From Tubiluchus corallicola (taxonomy: Eukaryota > Priapulida > Priapulimorpha > Priapulimorphida > Tubiluchidae), in contig JAQGDQ010000047.1 in the NCBI GenBank assembly GCA_030141605.1, positions 622,001 through 686,000 of the forward strand: DNA of 64,000 nucleotides, in the 5' to 3' direction. The position numbers and the translations under genes were made by a program. Below are positions 47,320 through 58,429 of the stretch, in pieces. Within the stretch, counting starts at the first letter, position 1, and every line of letters begins with the position of its first letter. Below the pieces are notes generated by a model that saw nothing but the letters and a program-made list of their open reading frames with translations, was not told the origin of the DNA and ran no database searches.

Positions 47320-48155
47320 TTCTTCCAGCAACAATGCCAAAATGATTTGTAAGAATCAAAAATTGGTTATTGCAGTGCAGTCTTTGTTCAAATTGTTTTA
47401 TATTTTCAAGTTTTGACAGTCAAGTAGAGATTAATGAAAAAGCATAGATGTGTGAATAATTACTTGTTATTAGTTGTGCATTTTCATGTTCAAGTTAATT
47501 TTCATATTGTCACGAAGTAAATTTAATATTTGAATTAGTGTGGTTTAGAAAAGTAATTTCCAGCAGTGTATTTGAAAATTTGTTTCAAATCAGACATTGC
47601 AAAAATAATGCACTTGGGTGCATGTCACAACTAAAACATTTGCTGATAGAAAAAAATCATTTTTCATTGGTAGTAAAAATTTTTGTAAGTAAGCAAATAT
47701 TTTACTTGTTTTCATTCATCTGAAAAACCTTTTTATAATTTTTCGAGCTTGTCAAGTTAATTAACGAGATTTAATTGTGTCTGCTGTACTGCAAAGTTAT
47801 TGGTGTTTGGTATAATGCACAAAATGGACCTAAACACACCACACGTATGTATATATATATGATGTACAATCTCTTCTTTCTACATCTAAATGATTTGACA
47901 AAATAAATCCAGTTATTAAGGTGTTTAGTTCAAATGTGGCAGAAAGTAAGAAATGTGGAAAAATCATAAGTGAGACTAAATTTGAACCAAAGACATTTCA
48001 ACTAAAGTTTTAAAAGCTCAAAGTCATAGATCATTAGACCACAGTCTAATATTGAGACAGCTAACATTCGTTTTGAATGAAATTTTGCCGATCTTATATG
48101 TAATGGGAACAAAATTACTGCTACCTAGAAACAATAAAAGAACACTATACAGTTA
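47320..48155 (+). other. Inferred 3' UTR region of THRAP3-like gene with two poly(A) signals
   Basis: No further coding frame is supported. AATAAA occurs at 47902-47907 and again at 48133-48138, giving two possible transcript ends. The second lies close to the 3' end of the convergent eIF6 gene. A tRNA-like SINE piece lies between them on the opposite strand. The extent is inferred from signals only. Confidence 0.45.
47975..48050 (-). mobile_element. tRNA-like SINE fragment near the THRAP3-like/eIF6 3' ends
   Basis: The minus strand reads gactgtggtctaatgatcta (A box) and, about 50 bases on, ggttcaaat (B box, RC of 47980-47988), the layout of a tRNA head. Stems are not well paired, so a SINE fragment is more likely than a tRNA gene. 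Confidence 0.4.
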
Positions 48156-48204
48156 CTTAAGTGTTTGTTTTTATTACAAAATTTCATAGAAATTAGAAGA
48201 TTCA

Positions 48205-48522
48205 TAATTAACGGTATACATCACTTTTATTACTGAATCAATGCTAAGTGTTAACATTTTGCTCAGTTTACTATGTGTCGAAACATGAAATGCCTCATCA
48301 AAAATGAAACATATTTTAGATAAATGAAGAAAAGGTTAAATTGGGACTAAAACTGGGAGATTTGATTCCCATTTATAAAATTTTATACTAGTTCTTTCTC
48401 AGCTGAAATTATAGCCACAATAAACTGTCCAGTCATACAGAATAACTTATAATCCGAAAATAGTCATGATAGTTTCCTTGACTCTGTTCGGTAGAAGCAT
48501 TGTAGCCGTTCCATCAGAAGAT
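48205..48522 (-). other. EIF6: Inferred eIF6 3' UTR
   Basis: No coding frame. Minus-strand AATAAA (TTTATT on plus) at 48226-48231 would place the transcript end near 48205. Another at 48170-48175 would carry it into the end of the convergent plus-strand transcript. Confidence 0.4.
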
Positions 48523-48532
48523 TCACGTCATA
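48523..48532 (-). CDS. EIF6: eIF6 exon 7: last 10 coding bases
   Basis: Acceptor cgcttttcag, then T ATG ACG TGA, which with AG from exon 6 encodes S-M-T-stop. Human eIF6 ends LIDSLT, here LIESMT, so both splice site and stop are supported by the family. Confidence 0.88.
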
Positions 48533-51500
48533 CTGAAAAGCGATTTTAGACAGACAATAAATACACAAATATGATGTCAACAATCTGAATTAATATTGCA
48601 TATTATCCAGTTTTAAAACTAGATGGATTATAGTAAATTTCGGTAGTACTTACACACGCCATGTTTTAAGACCAGCTGTTAAGTAATTTTGACTTGCATT
48701 TAGAAGATACGTTTTTGCCATACCTTTCTATTAAAGATTCCCTCATCTGTGTGGCAATTGCAGTTGGCTGGACGTCACTCAATTTGAAAACACTTTCTAT
48801 AACAGACAACTCTGTACTTGTTGTATCCAGGCCGCAGAATGCACACCAGTCATTAACAACCATGCCAGCTCCAATGACATCGCTACCACGGTTTACTGTC
48901 CCAGCCTGAAATGGTGAGCCGAATGTAATAAACCATCCACGTAATAGAGGGATCACAAAACGTCAATTAACAGATGGGAGCCCACATCACAATGGCCAAT
49001 CATTCACTTTAACTGGCTAGCTGCTCCACAGCCTGAGAAGTCTACTCACAAACAGCACAGCAAACGCGATGTTGTTCTATGATGCAATAATGTAATATAC
49101 CGATTTCAGCACTATACATGGAGAGCAGGAGATGAATAACATATTTGTGTGATACATTTTCTGGAAAAAAGTATTAAATCGTCACAAAATGTCCACTCTT
49201 TTTTCTTGTTTTTCCCAATACTTATAATTATTCTGTATGGTAGCAGCTGCCAGCCAGTAAGTTTGAGGATTTTGCCTGGGAGGTGTGGCTTAGGGCTGAC
49301 TGCAAACTGTGTTTTTCAAGACATGATGAATGATGACCCACGAGGGCCCGTAATATCCTGAAATTATATATATAGTTTTAAATAAATTCATATAATGGGA
49401 AATAATCAATGTATAATGTACAAATATAAATATGTGCAAGTCTTATACATCTACAATGTAACATTTCACTAAGATTTACTGAAATGAAAGTCATTGCAAA
49501 TTTTGTTTTTTTCAAAGTGTCTCAATCTCAATCAAGTTTTTCAAAGTTGCAGATCACTATTGCACTATCTGTGAAAGAGATTACAAACAATTCATAGCAA
49601 AAAATTCATACTCATACCACTAATGGGACTTGTAATAACGAAGACAGCTCATCTTGGTCCTCTATTTTTGTCTTCGGATGAACCTGTAGGAATGTTAGAA
49701 AAACAAGATTCAATTTTTTAACTGTTTTTGAATATGGTAAATCTTGGTTTCCAACCTATCTGTTACATTACTTAGCTGTACCTACTTTACCTAGCTGTTT
49801 TTACTACAATTACTCAGATTTTTGGCTACACATATTTATCACATTTCAGCAATTATGCAACCAGGCTGCAGCAATTAACTTTTTTAGCCAAAAAAACGAA
49901 AAATACCATATAGCTGCAAATTGTTTTGCCTAAAATGCTAGTTTAAATTTTGCTGCCACTTGCTATTGACAAATTCAATTATGTTTTGTAATCGACGAAT
50001 TCAATGATCTCAATTGTACACATTGTGCAGGCAGGTTTAATGGCATATTACTGACGCCAGATTAAAATAAGGTAAGCAAAGGAGCGGTTAAATATTAGTA
50101 GCACTAATATTTTTATAGCAGAATTTCAACAAAAATAGATAAACTAGCTACATTAATTATAGTGATCGAATCTCAGTTCGGCTTCGGCTTTCTCTTATAT
50201 TGGCAAAAACTGGAAGTGACCGTTAAACAAATTTCTGGAGTAGTAATGAATATAACTATAAGGATGGACAAATTAGTATAAATTTAAAGAAGTATTAGCA
50301 CTTGTGCTGTAAAATCACTAATTCACTCATTCTGTGAAATATTTTACAGTCACTCATGCTCTGAGCTTGCTTCTAATCCACAGAAATACTGTAAGCACTT
50401 GAAAATTACAAATATTCTATTCCAAATAAAATTAAAATAGAAATAAAATTATACCAGCCCGCCTTGATTGCTTAAAGCACAGTAACTTCCCACTAGCACA
50501 TTATCGGCTAAAGTTTGTCGAAAAACTTCTACTTTCAGTGTGTCAGCTAACAATTCCTCTGTTTCCTAGATAAAACAACGTTTCTGCTCGTTTTACTAAT
50601 GAATACTTTTGTAAATACAACCAAGCTAGAACAAAAATGACAAAAACATGCTTAAATCTAACAGAAATGCTGCTCACCAGATGATGATATATTAGCTGTA
50701 AGACCTTGCTCAAATGTGGATAAATTCACCACCTAATTATGAGACTTTTTTGGAGTATTGAAAGCATTTATAAAACATTTATCAAAGCTGTACAACACGT
50801 TAGTAAAACAGTGATTGCATGTTAGACGCATGAATGACAATCCAACTAGTGCCGAGTCTCAGACAAATTACTCTATCATGAAAATTTATTTAATGCAGTG
50901 CATACCCTGTCGAGATCTGGATGCACAAGAGCAACATAATCGTTGCACGCTATCACATTTCCTAAAGCAGATAGCCTCTCTTCTACTCGTTGAATCTTTG
51001 CAGAATCTGGTAAAGAGTTGCGAATCTGCTGTAACTCTTGATCTGTTGTGGTGCTCGGTACTAGCAGTCCATGCCGGTTTCCTATAATGTAATAAAAGTA
51101 TTTTACCATTCTACGTTCATTATAAGTGGAAAACTTTTGTTTCGCCTACTATTAATGATTCTGTCTGTAAAAGGTCAAAAGTCAAATCATCAATACGTTG
51201 TCTATTTTTGATAATTTTTATAATTTATATAAGTAATTTCATATAATTTTATAAGTAAACAAGGCATGAATTTCTTTTAAATGACTTTATGCCTCAAATG
51301 GCGAATGAGTGCCCCTGATAGAGCCAAAAGTCACCTTTTCAAAAAGTTTGTATATCTTCAAAATACGAGACAGACAATTGTTTATATTGACTACAAATAG
51401 AAAACCATATTGGTCTTTCCATTGATTCCCTTTGGTTGACATTTCAAGATTAAGATAAAATCTAGATTGCATAGGCAACTTATAATTTGAGAAAAAATAC

Positions 51501-54500
51501 CAGTTAGACACATTGTTTACATTACGACTATTGGCAATATGCTAGCATGCGACATTGGTCATTTTTTCTGGTTAATCTAACAAGATCATGAACTGACACA
51601 AAATTTTAATATGCTACACAGAAAACATTTTTCAAACAATCATGGTTAGAAAAACATAGGCGCAAGATTCCCTTTTAAACTACCGATGACTGCTTTAAAG
51701 CAAAATCATATTGCCGTGTTGCTTTCAGTAATTGAGCATTTCAAGTAGGCAACAACTATTCAAAGCAATACAGATAATTACTAAAATGCAAAATGAAATT
51801 TATATATGACCAATTTTGGCTACAGATTTTTGATGGTCCAGTCTGTAATTCATTAAAAACAGCATACCAACGCACAGCCTCCCGATTATTCGACATCCTG
51901 CAATAGAAGTATGGATAACAGGAATAACATCAGAAAGTTCACCTTCAAAGACGCTGAAATGCAAAAAATAACATTAGAAAGTAAAACCTTAGAAATGTAA
52001 ATAACAAAATTAAGAATAAATTCACAATTCAATTGCTTTCTGCAAAGTATATGTTAATGTTTGCAATTTCTCAGCCCATTTAAAATTACAAGATTGAGAA
52101 TGGGACTGAGCCTAACCTATTGAGCAATAACCAATAAGCAGCTTATAGACACCTAGACGGACCAGCAAAAATTGGGGTCGGCCACCAAAAATTAGTTTCT
52201 GTCTTACCTCATGAGTTCAAAAGATGTCAGTAGGGAGGAAGGAAAACAAAGATTCAGTAGGCTTAAATGAAGCTATTATAATAATTACTGCATTCTACAT
52301 TTAAATTAAAAAATATGCCTTTATACGGTAATAATATGAACGTACAAAAAAACTATAAAATTTCCAGCCGGTTGTGCAATAAAAAAATATTGCCCGCCAT
52401 AATACCAAGGCAATTAGTGGAAGTATTTTTATTGTTGGCCGGATCTAAAAATAGCACAGAGTTTCGCATATACTGTATTAAAAGCAGTACGAGGGATATT
52501 TAATACAGTATTTTTATGTGTAGAAAACCTGTAACATTTAGATTAAATGAAACACTAGCTGGTAAAATCTCTATAAATTGTTGAAGCGCTAGCATCAGTT
52601 TTGAGAGTCTGACAAAGACCACCCAATCCTCCTTTTCTTTTAAAATACAAACAAACAAGGATGTGTTAGGAATCAAGTTGTATTAAATTTATTCAGTTAT
52701 TGGCACTGAGAATCTGCAAACCCTTTCAATGGGTGAAAACATTTTCTCTTAGTATCACAGAAAAAAATAAGTCGAAGCTTGAGAGGGTGGAACACAGTGA
52801 TGTTTTTATATACAATAGGCGCTGCTTAATACATTCACTTTGGGACAGAAGTGTTTTGACTGAATTAACTGACTGATTCAGTTAATCAATGGGTGTAGCC
52901 TATTACTAGTACTATAGAAGTATGACTCATGATTCATCGCAAGGCTTTATACTAATATTACTACTACTATATACTATATTACTACTACTTTATACTGAAG
53001 AATACTAATTTGTATAAGTGAAAAAAATGAAAACAAAGAATCGCACAAATCTAATTAGAACCACAAAAAATTACAAAAATGCTTGCATGGTCAGTTGCTT
53101 CATTTCTCCGCAAAGAAGTTGGTTAATGAACTTCTCATATTGATAAAAACATTGACAATCTGTTGCTGTATGCTGCACATATTAATGCAAAACACCTAGT
53201 CACCTAGTGCTTGAGCTGCAGTTGGTGATGTTCTTGTTTCCCCTGTGAAAAACAGTGGGAACTTCACTGGGCAAGTGATTAAATGTCTAGCTTCCAGAAA
53301 CAACGATGTTAACTGCAGCGAATAGTGGGTGACAGATTCAAAGCAGAACCGCTACACTGACATATTAGGGCATATGTACCTAACATGACTATTTCTACAT
53401 ATATTGTAGTGCACAAAATCGACATAAAAATGACATAAAAGCAGCGAAAGCTCTTTGGGCACACACAAACTGCCTTATTTTAAATACGCGAAAGAAAAAT
53501 ATCGAGTCAATTATGCGGAATTATTTAAGTCAATTGCCGACAGTTTTTATATACATTTGAATAGGAGCAGCTCATACCAGACGTTTTTGAATCAATTAAG
53601 CGATTGATCCTATCAACCGTGAGTCTAATAAGCACGGACTACCATACATGATTTTGACTGCATTGCAAAAAATATAATTATATAGATTTAGGGGCTAATT
53701 CAGAATGATGATGTTGATGTGAAAAGTGCATTTCGCAGGCATTAAAATATCACAGAAAGCTCAAAAACTGGTCATGTCATAAAAAATTATATGTGTCTAG
53801 TGATAGTTTTGCCCTCGCTTTTAATATGTAAGCACAGACATAAGGCAGCATTTACCACTTTTTATTGATGGCAGCACGGATTATAACAGAGATTAACTGG
53901 GCAAGAAAGTAGAAACATCAGTGGCAAAATCGGATTACGGAAAAGTATGGAAAGAAAAACAAGATGACATAACTTAAAAATAGTGAAATTAAAAAATCAG
54001 TATGGAAAAGAGAAATAAAAACAGCTATAAATGACGAAATATTTCAAGAGCATAAAGAGAGAAAACAGAGAATGACAAAATTATCATTCCAAAATTAATA
54101 TCAATTGCGGATATTAAAAACATAATGGAAATCAAGTAAAATGCAATGGAACTGAAATGCAATTTCTAAGGCAAGAAGTGGGAAGATTTACTAGGTTCTA
54201 ACTACGGAAAACAAGAAGACACAATGGAGCATGCATTATTTTGCGAGAAAGCGAAAGGAATAGTAAAAATCCTAAATTTGTTCTTGCACACTTAGGTTGT
54301 GCTCATCTTGGTAAAGCTAAAAGTGAAGAGTCTGTGAATAGCTGAACTACGATCGTCAATAAGACAATATTAATTACATTTAGTACACTAATGACAAAAC
54401 AGTAGGCTAAAGATGCTAGTGAGATAATTCAAAAAATAGCCAGAGATTACCTGTAAAAGTTTTCTGAACCACCAATTGCAACTAAGCAGTAACTGTTAGT

Positions 54501-54557
54501 TAGTTTCGCAAATACACCAACTTCATTATTATTTTCAAACTGAACTCTAACTGCCAT
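48523..54557 (-). CDS. EIF6: Eukaryotic translation initiation factor 6 (eIF6), 7 exons, 245 residues
   Basis: eIF6 is an anti-association factor that binds the 60S ribosomal subunit, is needed for its nucleolar maturation and export, and is released before subunit joining. Minus-strand coding exons are 54557-54451, 51953-51868, 51081-50906, 50565-50455, 49683-49618, 48905-48724 and 48532-48523. All junctions are AG/GT with matching phase, total 738 bases, 245 residues plus stop, the length of human eIF6. Seen: [84 protein letters not shown] and [20 protein letters not shown], spanning the whole pentein fold. The serine pair at 174-175 (DELSSLLQ) is kept. The last exon contributes only SMT-stop. 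Confidence 0.97.
48724..48905 (-). CDS. EIF6: eIF6 exon 6
   Basis: Acceptor ccatttcag, donor gtatgg inside the codon after LIE. Encodes [20 protein letters not shown] to QMRESLIE. Without splicing the frame runs on to a TAA at 48668-48666, but the family C terminus is restored by splicing to exon 7. Confidence 0.95.
49618..49683 (-). CDS. EIF6: eIF6 exon 5
   Basis: Acceptor cctacag, donor gtatga. Encodes 22 residues, [20 protein letters not shown] and LV, including the serine pair 174-175. Phase 0 at both ends. Confidence 0.95.
50455..50565 (-). CDS. EIF6: eIF6 exon 4
   Basis: Acceptor ttatctag, donor gtataa. Encodes 37 residues, [20 protein letters not shown] to LSNQGGL. Phase 0 at both ends. 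Confidence 0.95.
50906..51081 (-). CDS. EIF6: eIF6 exon 3
   Basis: Acceptor acattatag, donor gtatgc. Encodes [20 protein letters not shown] to [12 protein letters not shown]. Ends in phase 0. Confidence 0.96.
51868..51953 (-). CDS. EIF6: eIF6 exon 2
   Basis: Acceptor gcatttcag, donor gtatgc. Encodes [20 protein letters not shown] and RIIGRLCV, as in vertebrate eIF6. Confidence 0.95.
53890..54300 (+). mobile_element. Relic of a different LINE reverse transcriptase C terminus
   Basis: Across several frames the plus strand gives [39 protein letters not shown] and finally [20 protein letters not shown]. The EDT.EH.LF.CE signature is the zinc-knuckle-like end seen in many LINE polymerases. Multiple stops and frame changes mark a decayed copy in eIF6 intron 1. 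Family assignment is tentative. Confidence 0.5.
54451..54557 (-). CDS. EIF6: eIF6 exon 1
   Basis: ATG at 54557-54555 within gttATGGCA. Encodes [20 protein letters not shown] to GGSENFY. Donor gtaatc at 54450; ends in phase 2. Confidence 0.95.
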
Positions 54558-54686
54558 AACAAAACGAATGCGATCGCGTAAAGATTAACTCTGTTATTAT
54601 GGCACTAAATGAATTTCACAATTTACACATTTCTTTGCAATCTCCACACGGCAAACGGCCACTACTTAGTTACATTTCTTACTCCA

Positions 54687-54938
54687 GCGCCATCTGCTAA
54701 GCAACCTCAATAACAAATACAGGAAACATATCTATGTTTGGCGCAGGTCATACATGTATAATTTCGGATAACCATGTATACTATAAATAACCGTCACAAC
54801 AGAAATTATCATTGCTATAGTAATTATGGTAACAACTACGGTATATATATATGTATACACGGTATATATGTGTATACATAATTGGAACTTGGATATATAA
54901 TGTCTGTGTCGATAGAGTTAGTGTGCTGATGGCGCCAC
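54687..54938. promoter_or_regulatory. Two GATGGCGC (CTCF/YY1-like) sites upstream of eIF6
   Basis: AGATGGCGC on the minus strand at 54687-54695 and TGATGGCGCCAC on the plus strand at 54927-54938. AG(A/G)TGGCGC is a CTCF core in insects and ATGGCG a YY1 core. A third copy, AGATGGCGCC, is at 57689-57698 ahead of the kinase gene. Confidence 0.35.
54850..54880. repeat. Perfect 11-base inverted repeat upstream of eIF6
   Basis: TATGTATACAC at 54850-54860 and GTGTATACATA at 54870-54880 surround a 9-base AT loop, about 300 bases upstream of the eIF6 ATG. Could be a hairpin or only AT-repeat symmetry. Confidence 0.6.
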
Positions 54939-55974
54939 AGAAAGCCATACGGCTTAGGTGGGAAAACCTACATGTGTGAAAAGCTGGATGTTAAGGCTTT
55001 TTATTGTAGCTCAGGTTTGATGGTAAAGTGTAACTTGGTAGAAGCTGACTGGACTCATCTTTGCCAGCAGCAATGGATGTTAGTAGTTGTTTCCTCCGTG
55101 GTTGCAACATTGCTGCAGAAATAAAACATAAACACTAGAGAAATAACATAGATGACTATAATAAAAAAATATTATAACATTTATTGACGCAATATTACGT
55201 CTATACACAACAAAGACATTACAAACATACAATGGAATGATGATGACAATTAAGTTAAGCTGACAAATCAGCATTTAACAATGATCAAATTTACATCCCA
55301 AAAATAAAAAATACGTCGAAATAACCAAAGATATCAAGGAAGTAACTACTGTTATCACTGCAGTAATTTTGCAAATTATGCCATGCAATGAATATCAACG
55401 AGAATTAGCTAGGGCCAGTGCTGACTGACGTCCCAGGCAGCAGAACAATATTGCACTAATGTTGTGACAATATTTTTGCTAATATTGGGGTTTTGTAAAT
55501 TTTAGATGTTTGTGTACTTACATGTATTTATCTTTCTTAATTTTATATTACTGCAATCACCAATCAGCATTGTTGTAAACGATCTCTGCTTAATCAAGTT
55601 TATCATGAATAAAAATATCTTCTTATCTAATCTCACTTGTTCGCATATCAAATGAAAAGCCTCAGTCTAGTGTCATATCTTACTGGTTTGCTTTTTGGAT
55701 TCAGGCAATCGAAATAAACAAAGAACAGGGCAGAAGCAAAAACGGGCAAAAATTGTTATTTCATGACCCCTTTCACAAAACGTACTCCTTAGTTTGGGGC
55801 AGTTAGACATCAAAAGGTGCCTATAGTTCGCAGTTATTGCCATTTTATAGTTTGCTGACTCATGGACGTGAGGATTGCACGACATGGAGAGAATTAAACG
55901 CGCGATAATTTGAAATCAACTTTTTGCCGTAATTTAATTGTGATGCACGTGGAAACTGGTTTACAGTTACAAAG

Positions 55975-55977
<3 letters not shown>

Positions 55978-56041
<64 letters not shown>

Positions 56042-56740
56042 AACAATCCTTATTTGCCATTAAAATACATTGATAATCACTGAAAAAAGAATGTACAAGG
56101 ATGATCAATAGGCGTAGTTAATAAAAACTTACATTGAAGTTAAATGCGCCAGTGCAATCTACACTGCTGTGCACTAACCCGAAAAGAGTAGAAACGAAAT
56201 TTAATGATGAACAAAAATAAAACGTATTTGCAACTTTTTGCAAAAATTGAAAATTATGATTTATTTAATCAATATGGCAGTGGATATAGAAAATCTGAAT
56301 TGGTATGTATGTTATCGTACTGGTGTGATGGTATTTCATATTAAATTTTGGTTAATATTACTGATTTTAATTTTGTTTTAAATGCTGACAGGGACCTGAT
56401 TTGTTTAAACTGTAATGGCAGAGAATTCCAAAGTAGCATTGCTTGCTTGACTATAGAGACGGTTTCATAGTGAGCATTTGTCCTTATTTGTTTCGGGTTG
56501 CTTGGTTTATAACTGCGGCATCTTTATTGAAAACAGACATGAAATCTGCAGTAGGTAAGCCATGATTTGCAGTACCGCCGTGAAGAAGCTTAAAATGCGT
56601 CATTGAAAAGGTACAGTTAAATTTGCTACTCCAGAAAGTCTATAAATCAATAGTGTGGTTTGCAAAACTTTGTTTTCGTCTTCTGGGTTGAGATGGAATG
56701 AATGATGGGCAAAAGTAGGCAGCATTTATTTTCCAGCACG
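55978..56740 (-). mobile_element. Second copy of the same LINE family, 5'-truncated, (TA)n tailed
   Basis: The minus strand reads HGLPTADFMSVFNKDAAVIN, then after a frameshift QAMLLWNSLPLQFKQIRSLS and AFKTKLKS, matching the copy at 1464-1910. The 3' UTR also matches (attgcactg.cgcattt, gtgattatcaatg, aatggcaaataa) and ends in a (TA)n run at 55979-56034. Stops and frameshifts show it is dead. Confidence 0.75.
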
Positions 56741-57139
56741 AGGCAAGACTCAGCCTTCACATTCCTTTTACTTCTACTTTATATTAGTTATTGTGCAGAT
56801 ATAGTAAAATATTTTAATAAACCATAACGTTGGTAACTTAAAAATACATATCAAACATCAAAAGAAAAACCATGCTTACTGTTTAAATCAGGATTTGTTA
56901 AACTCTTACAGAATCGGCCGACTGACGCGATCATTCTATAATCTTTGATAGAATGCCAATATATTTACTGCGGTCCGATCTTTGCAGATAATAATCAGAA
57001 CAACTCCCTAACAATAATAGCTAAAATGATGTTAGGTATGAATTGATATGAGTTTTAGATATGTTAATTGTCATGCAAATGGAGTATTGTTATGGCACGT
57101 GATACATAAAACAGATCTTAGAGGATCTACAGATCCATA

Positions 57140-57290
57140 AATAGATCCAGAAACGCGTGAGATATTAAATTAGCAAGTCTAAAATGTTACACCTTTACTG
57201 AAGCTCGAACGCAAGGCCTTCTGCCTCCCAGGCTGTTATACTAATTATTACATCACAGAAGCACTCGACTTTTCACTCTCAAAAAATTAT
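57140..57290 (-). mobile_element. tRNA-derived SINE copy A
   Basis: On the minus strand a B-box gcgttcgagc (57203-57212) follows an A-box-like tgatgtaataattagt near 57242-57257, with an anticodon-arm-like ctgggaggcag between. Downstream (tail) contains ctaatttaatat at 57162-57173. A second copy with the same order lies 208 bases away. Confidence 0.55.
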
Positions 57291-57339
57291 TCTAAGCCAC
57301 CAAAGGTATTACAGTTCACACTGTATTATAACGTAATGC

Positions 57340-57495
57340 GAGATCAAATCTTATAAATGCACGAAAATAATATTAAATTAGAAAACTGAAAAATTTTGTA
57401 CCTCCGCATGTGCTCAAACCAGAGACCTCTGCCTTCTGGGCAACTGCACTACATTAATGCACACAGACATTTGGTTTTTCATACTCAGAAATTCA
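57340..57495 (-). mobile_element. tRNA-derived SINE copy B
   Basis: B-box tctggtttgagcac (RC of 57410-57423), A-box-like part near 57446-57463, and tail ctaatttaatat (RC of 57370-57381). The spacing of all three marks to copy A is a constant 205-209 bases, and both share a head ending in tgaaaa and aagg near the arm. Confidence 0.55.
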
Positions 57496-58280
57496 CCCCT
57501 AAAGCCCCCGTTTCTCTCGCCCTCTATTTCTGCCTCTCAAGCAACAGAAGGAAGAATTTAAAATAACAACAAAGCATGCACATTATCAACAAAGTTGTAA
57601 ACTGAAGTATTTCACTATAAAAACGTCAAACACTTAAGCTAAATTTTTCACGATTTCCATCAGAAGGAAATACGAAAAATTTCTTGATAGATGGCGCCGC
57701 ATTCCAAACAAGCCCAATGCACAATCTAATCAACAGGTGAGAGCGTTGTCACTGTAGCGCACTAGTGCAGTGCTTGAGCAACCGTTTAGAGCTTAGAGGT
57801 GATTTCGCTTCGCTTAGTCAGATCTCTATGTTGTGCTTGAAACTTACCTCAACGGAAGAAGAAAACTGTAGCGTGTGTTGGTGCCAGCGAATGAAGCTCC
57901 ACTTTTCCCAGTTTTGGTGACGTGTTGTGATCGTCAGAAATCGTTAGCCAGCCAGAGTTCAATGTGGGAGGATCTTCGCGTCTTTTTACCATTCATATAA
58001 GTTTTACACACAAACGAGAACCCAGATCTAATAAGCAGAGAAACGCAAATGACGTTTGTAACGTAGCTTTTAAACAGTATTCAAAAACTACCAAAAGCTT
58101 TGACAATTTCATTTTTTCGCATAAAGAGGAGGGAAAACAGTTTGGCGTCAGTTTATCGTAGTGAGGTTGCGTCATAACAATATTTGTTGTCTGGCATCAC
58201 AATTTGTTGCCATTAACGTTGTTGTCATAGTGAAAGAATACTTAACAAAAAGTTACCAGAGAGAGCAAAACATAGCAAGA

Positions 58281-58429
58281 ATGTCGGCGCTTACTTGCAA
58301 GATGAGGGCAAATTTACAAAATGGGAATGTTATTCATCACACACCTGGCATGATTGCTGACAGATTTGCAAGCTGCATCAGAACAGAACCGTTCACAAGT
58401 ATCTATACCGTTGAAGGTGACATTGCAAG
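58281..58429 (+). CDS. STK17: Probable STK17/DRAK-type serine/threonine kinase, first coding exon only
   Basis: DRAK kinases belong to the death-associated protein kinase family and act in apoptosis and myosin regulation. The exon starts at an ATG in good context (caagaATGtc) and ends GCAAG before donor gtaaga, giving 49 codons plus two bases. The peptide contains HHTPGMIADRFASC followed by IRTEPFTSIYTVEGDIA. The second part resembles human STK17A VVRTEPFQDGYSLCPGREL, which runs directly into the glycine loop GRGKFAVV. A split Arg codon at the exon end would lead into such a loop. No kinase-domain exon is inside the window, so the call rests on about 17 aligned residues; another DAPK-like kinase is possible. 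Confidence 0.55.

Larger units (their letters stand above)
54558..58280. other. Divergent eIF6 / kinase intergenic region
   Basis: The two genes are head to head, 3.7 kb apart. The region holds GATGGCGC sites, the 11-base inverted repeat, LINE copy 2 and two SINE copies. The 5' UTR and promoter of the kinase gene should lie just before 58281 (about 57750-58280, where GC content rises), with the exact start not determined. Confidence 0.5.

Noticed and set aside
47975-48050. Functional tRNA gene
   Set aside because: A and B boxes are present but acceptor and anticodon stems do not pair well; a SINE fragment explains it better. The same applies to 33298, 57203, 57410 and 43271.
48666-48723. eIF6 ending at the TAA in the unspliced frame
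   Set aside because: A good donor gtatgg at 48723-48718 and the downstream exon give the conserved LIESMT end and the exact family length of 245.
49149-49361. Frame ending [20 protein letters not shown] in eIF6 intron 5
   Set aside because: Looked briefly gene-like in its GC-richer end, but there is no match or splice support.
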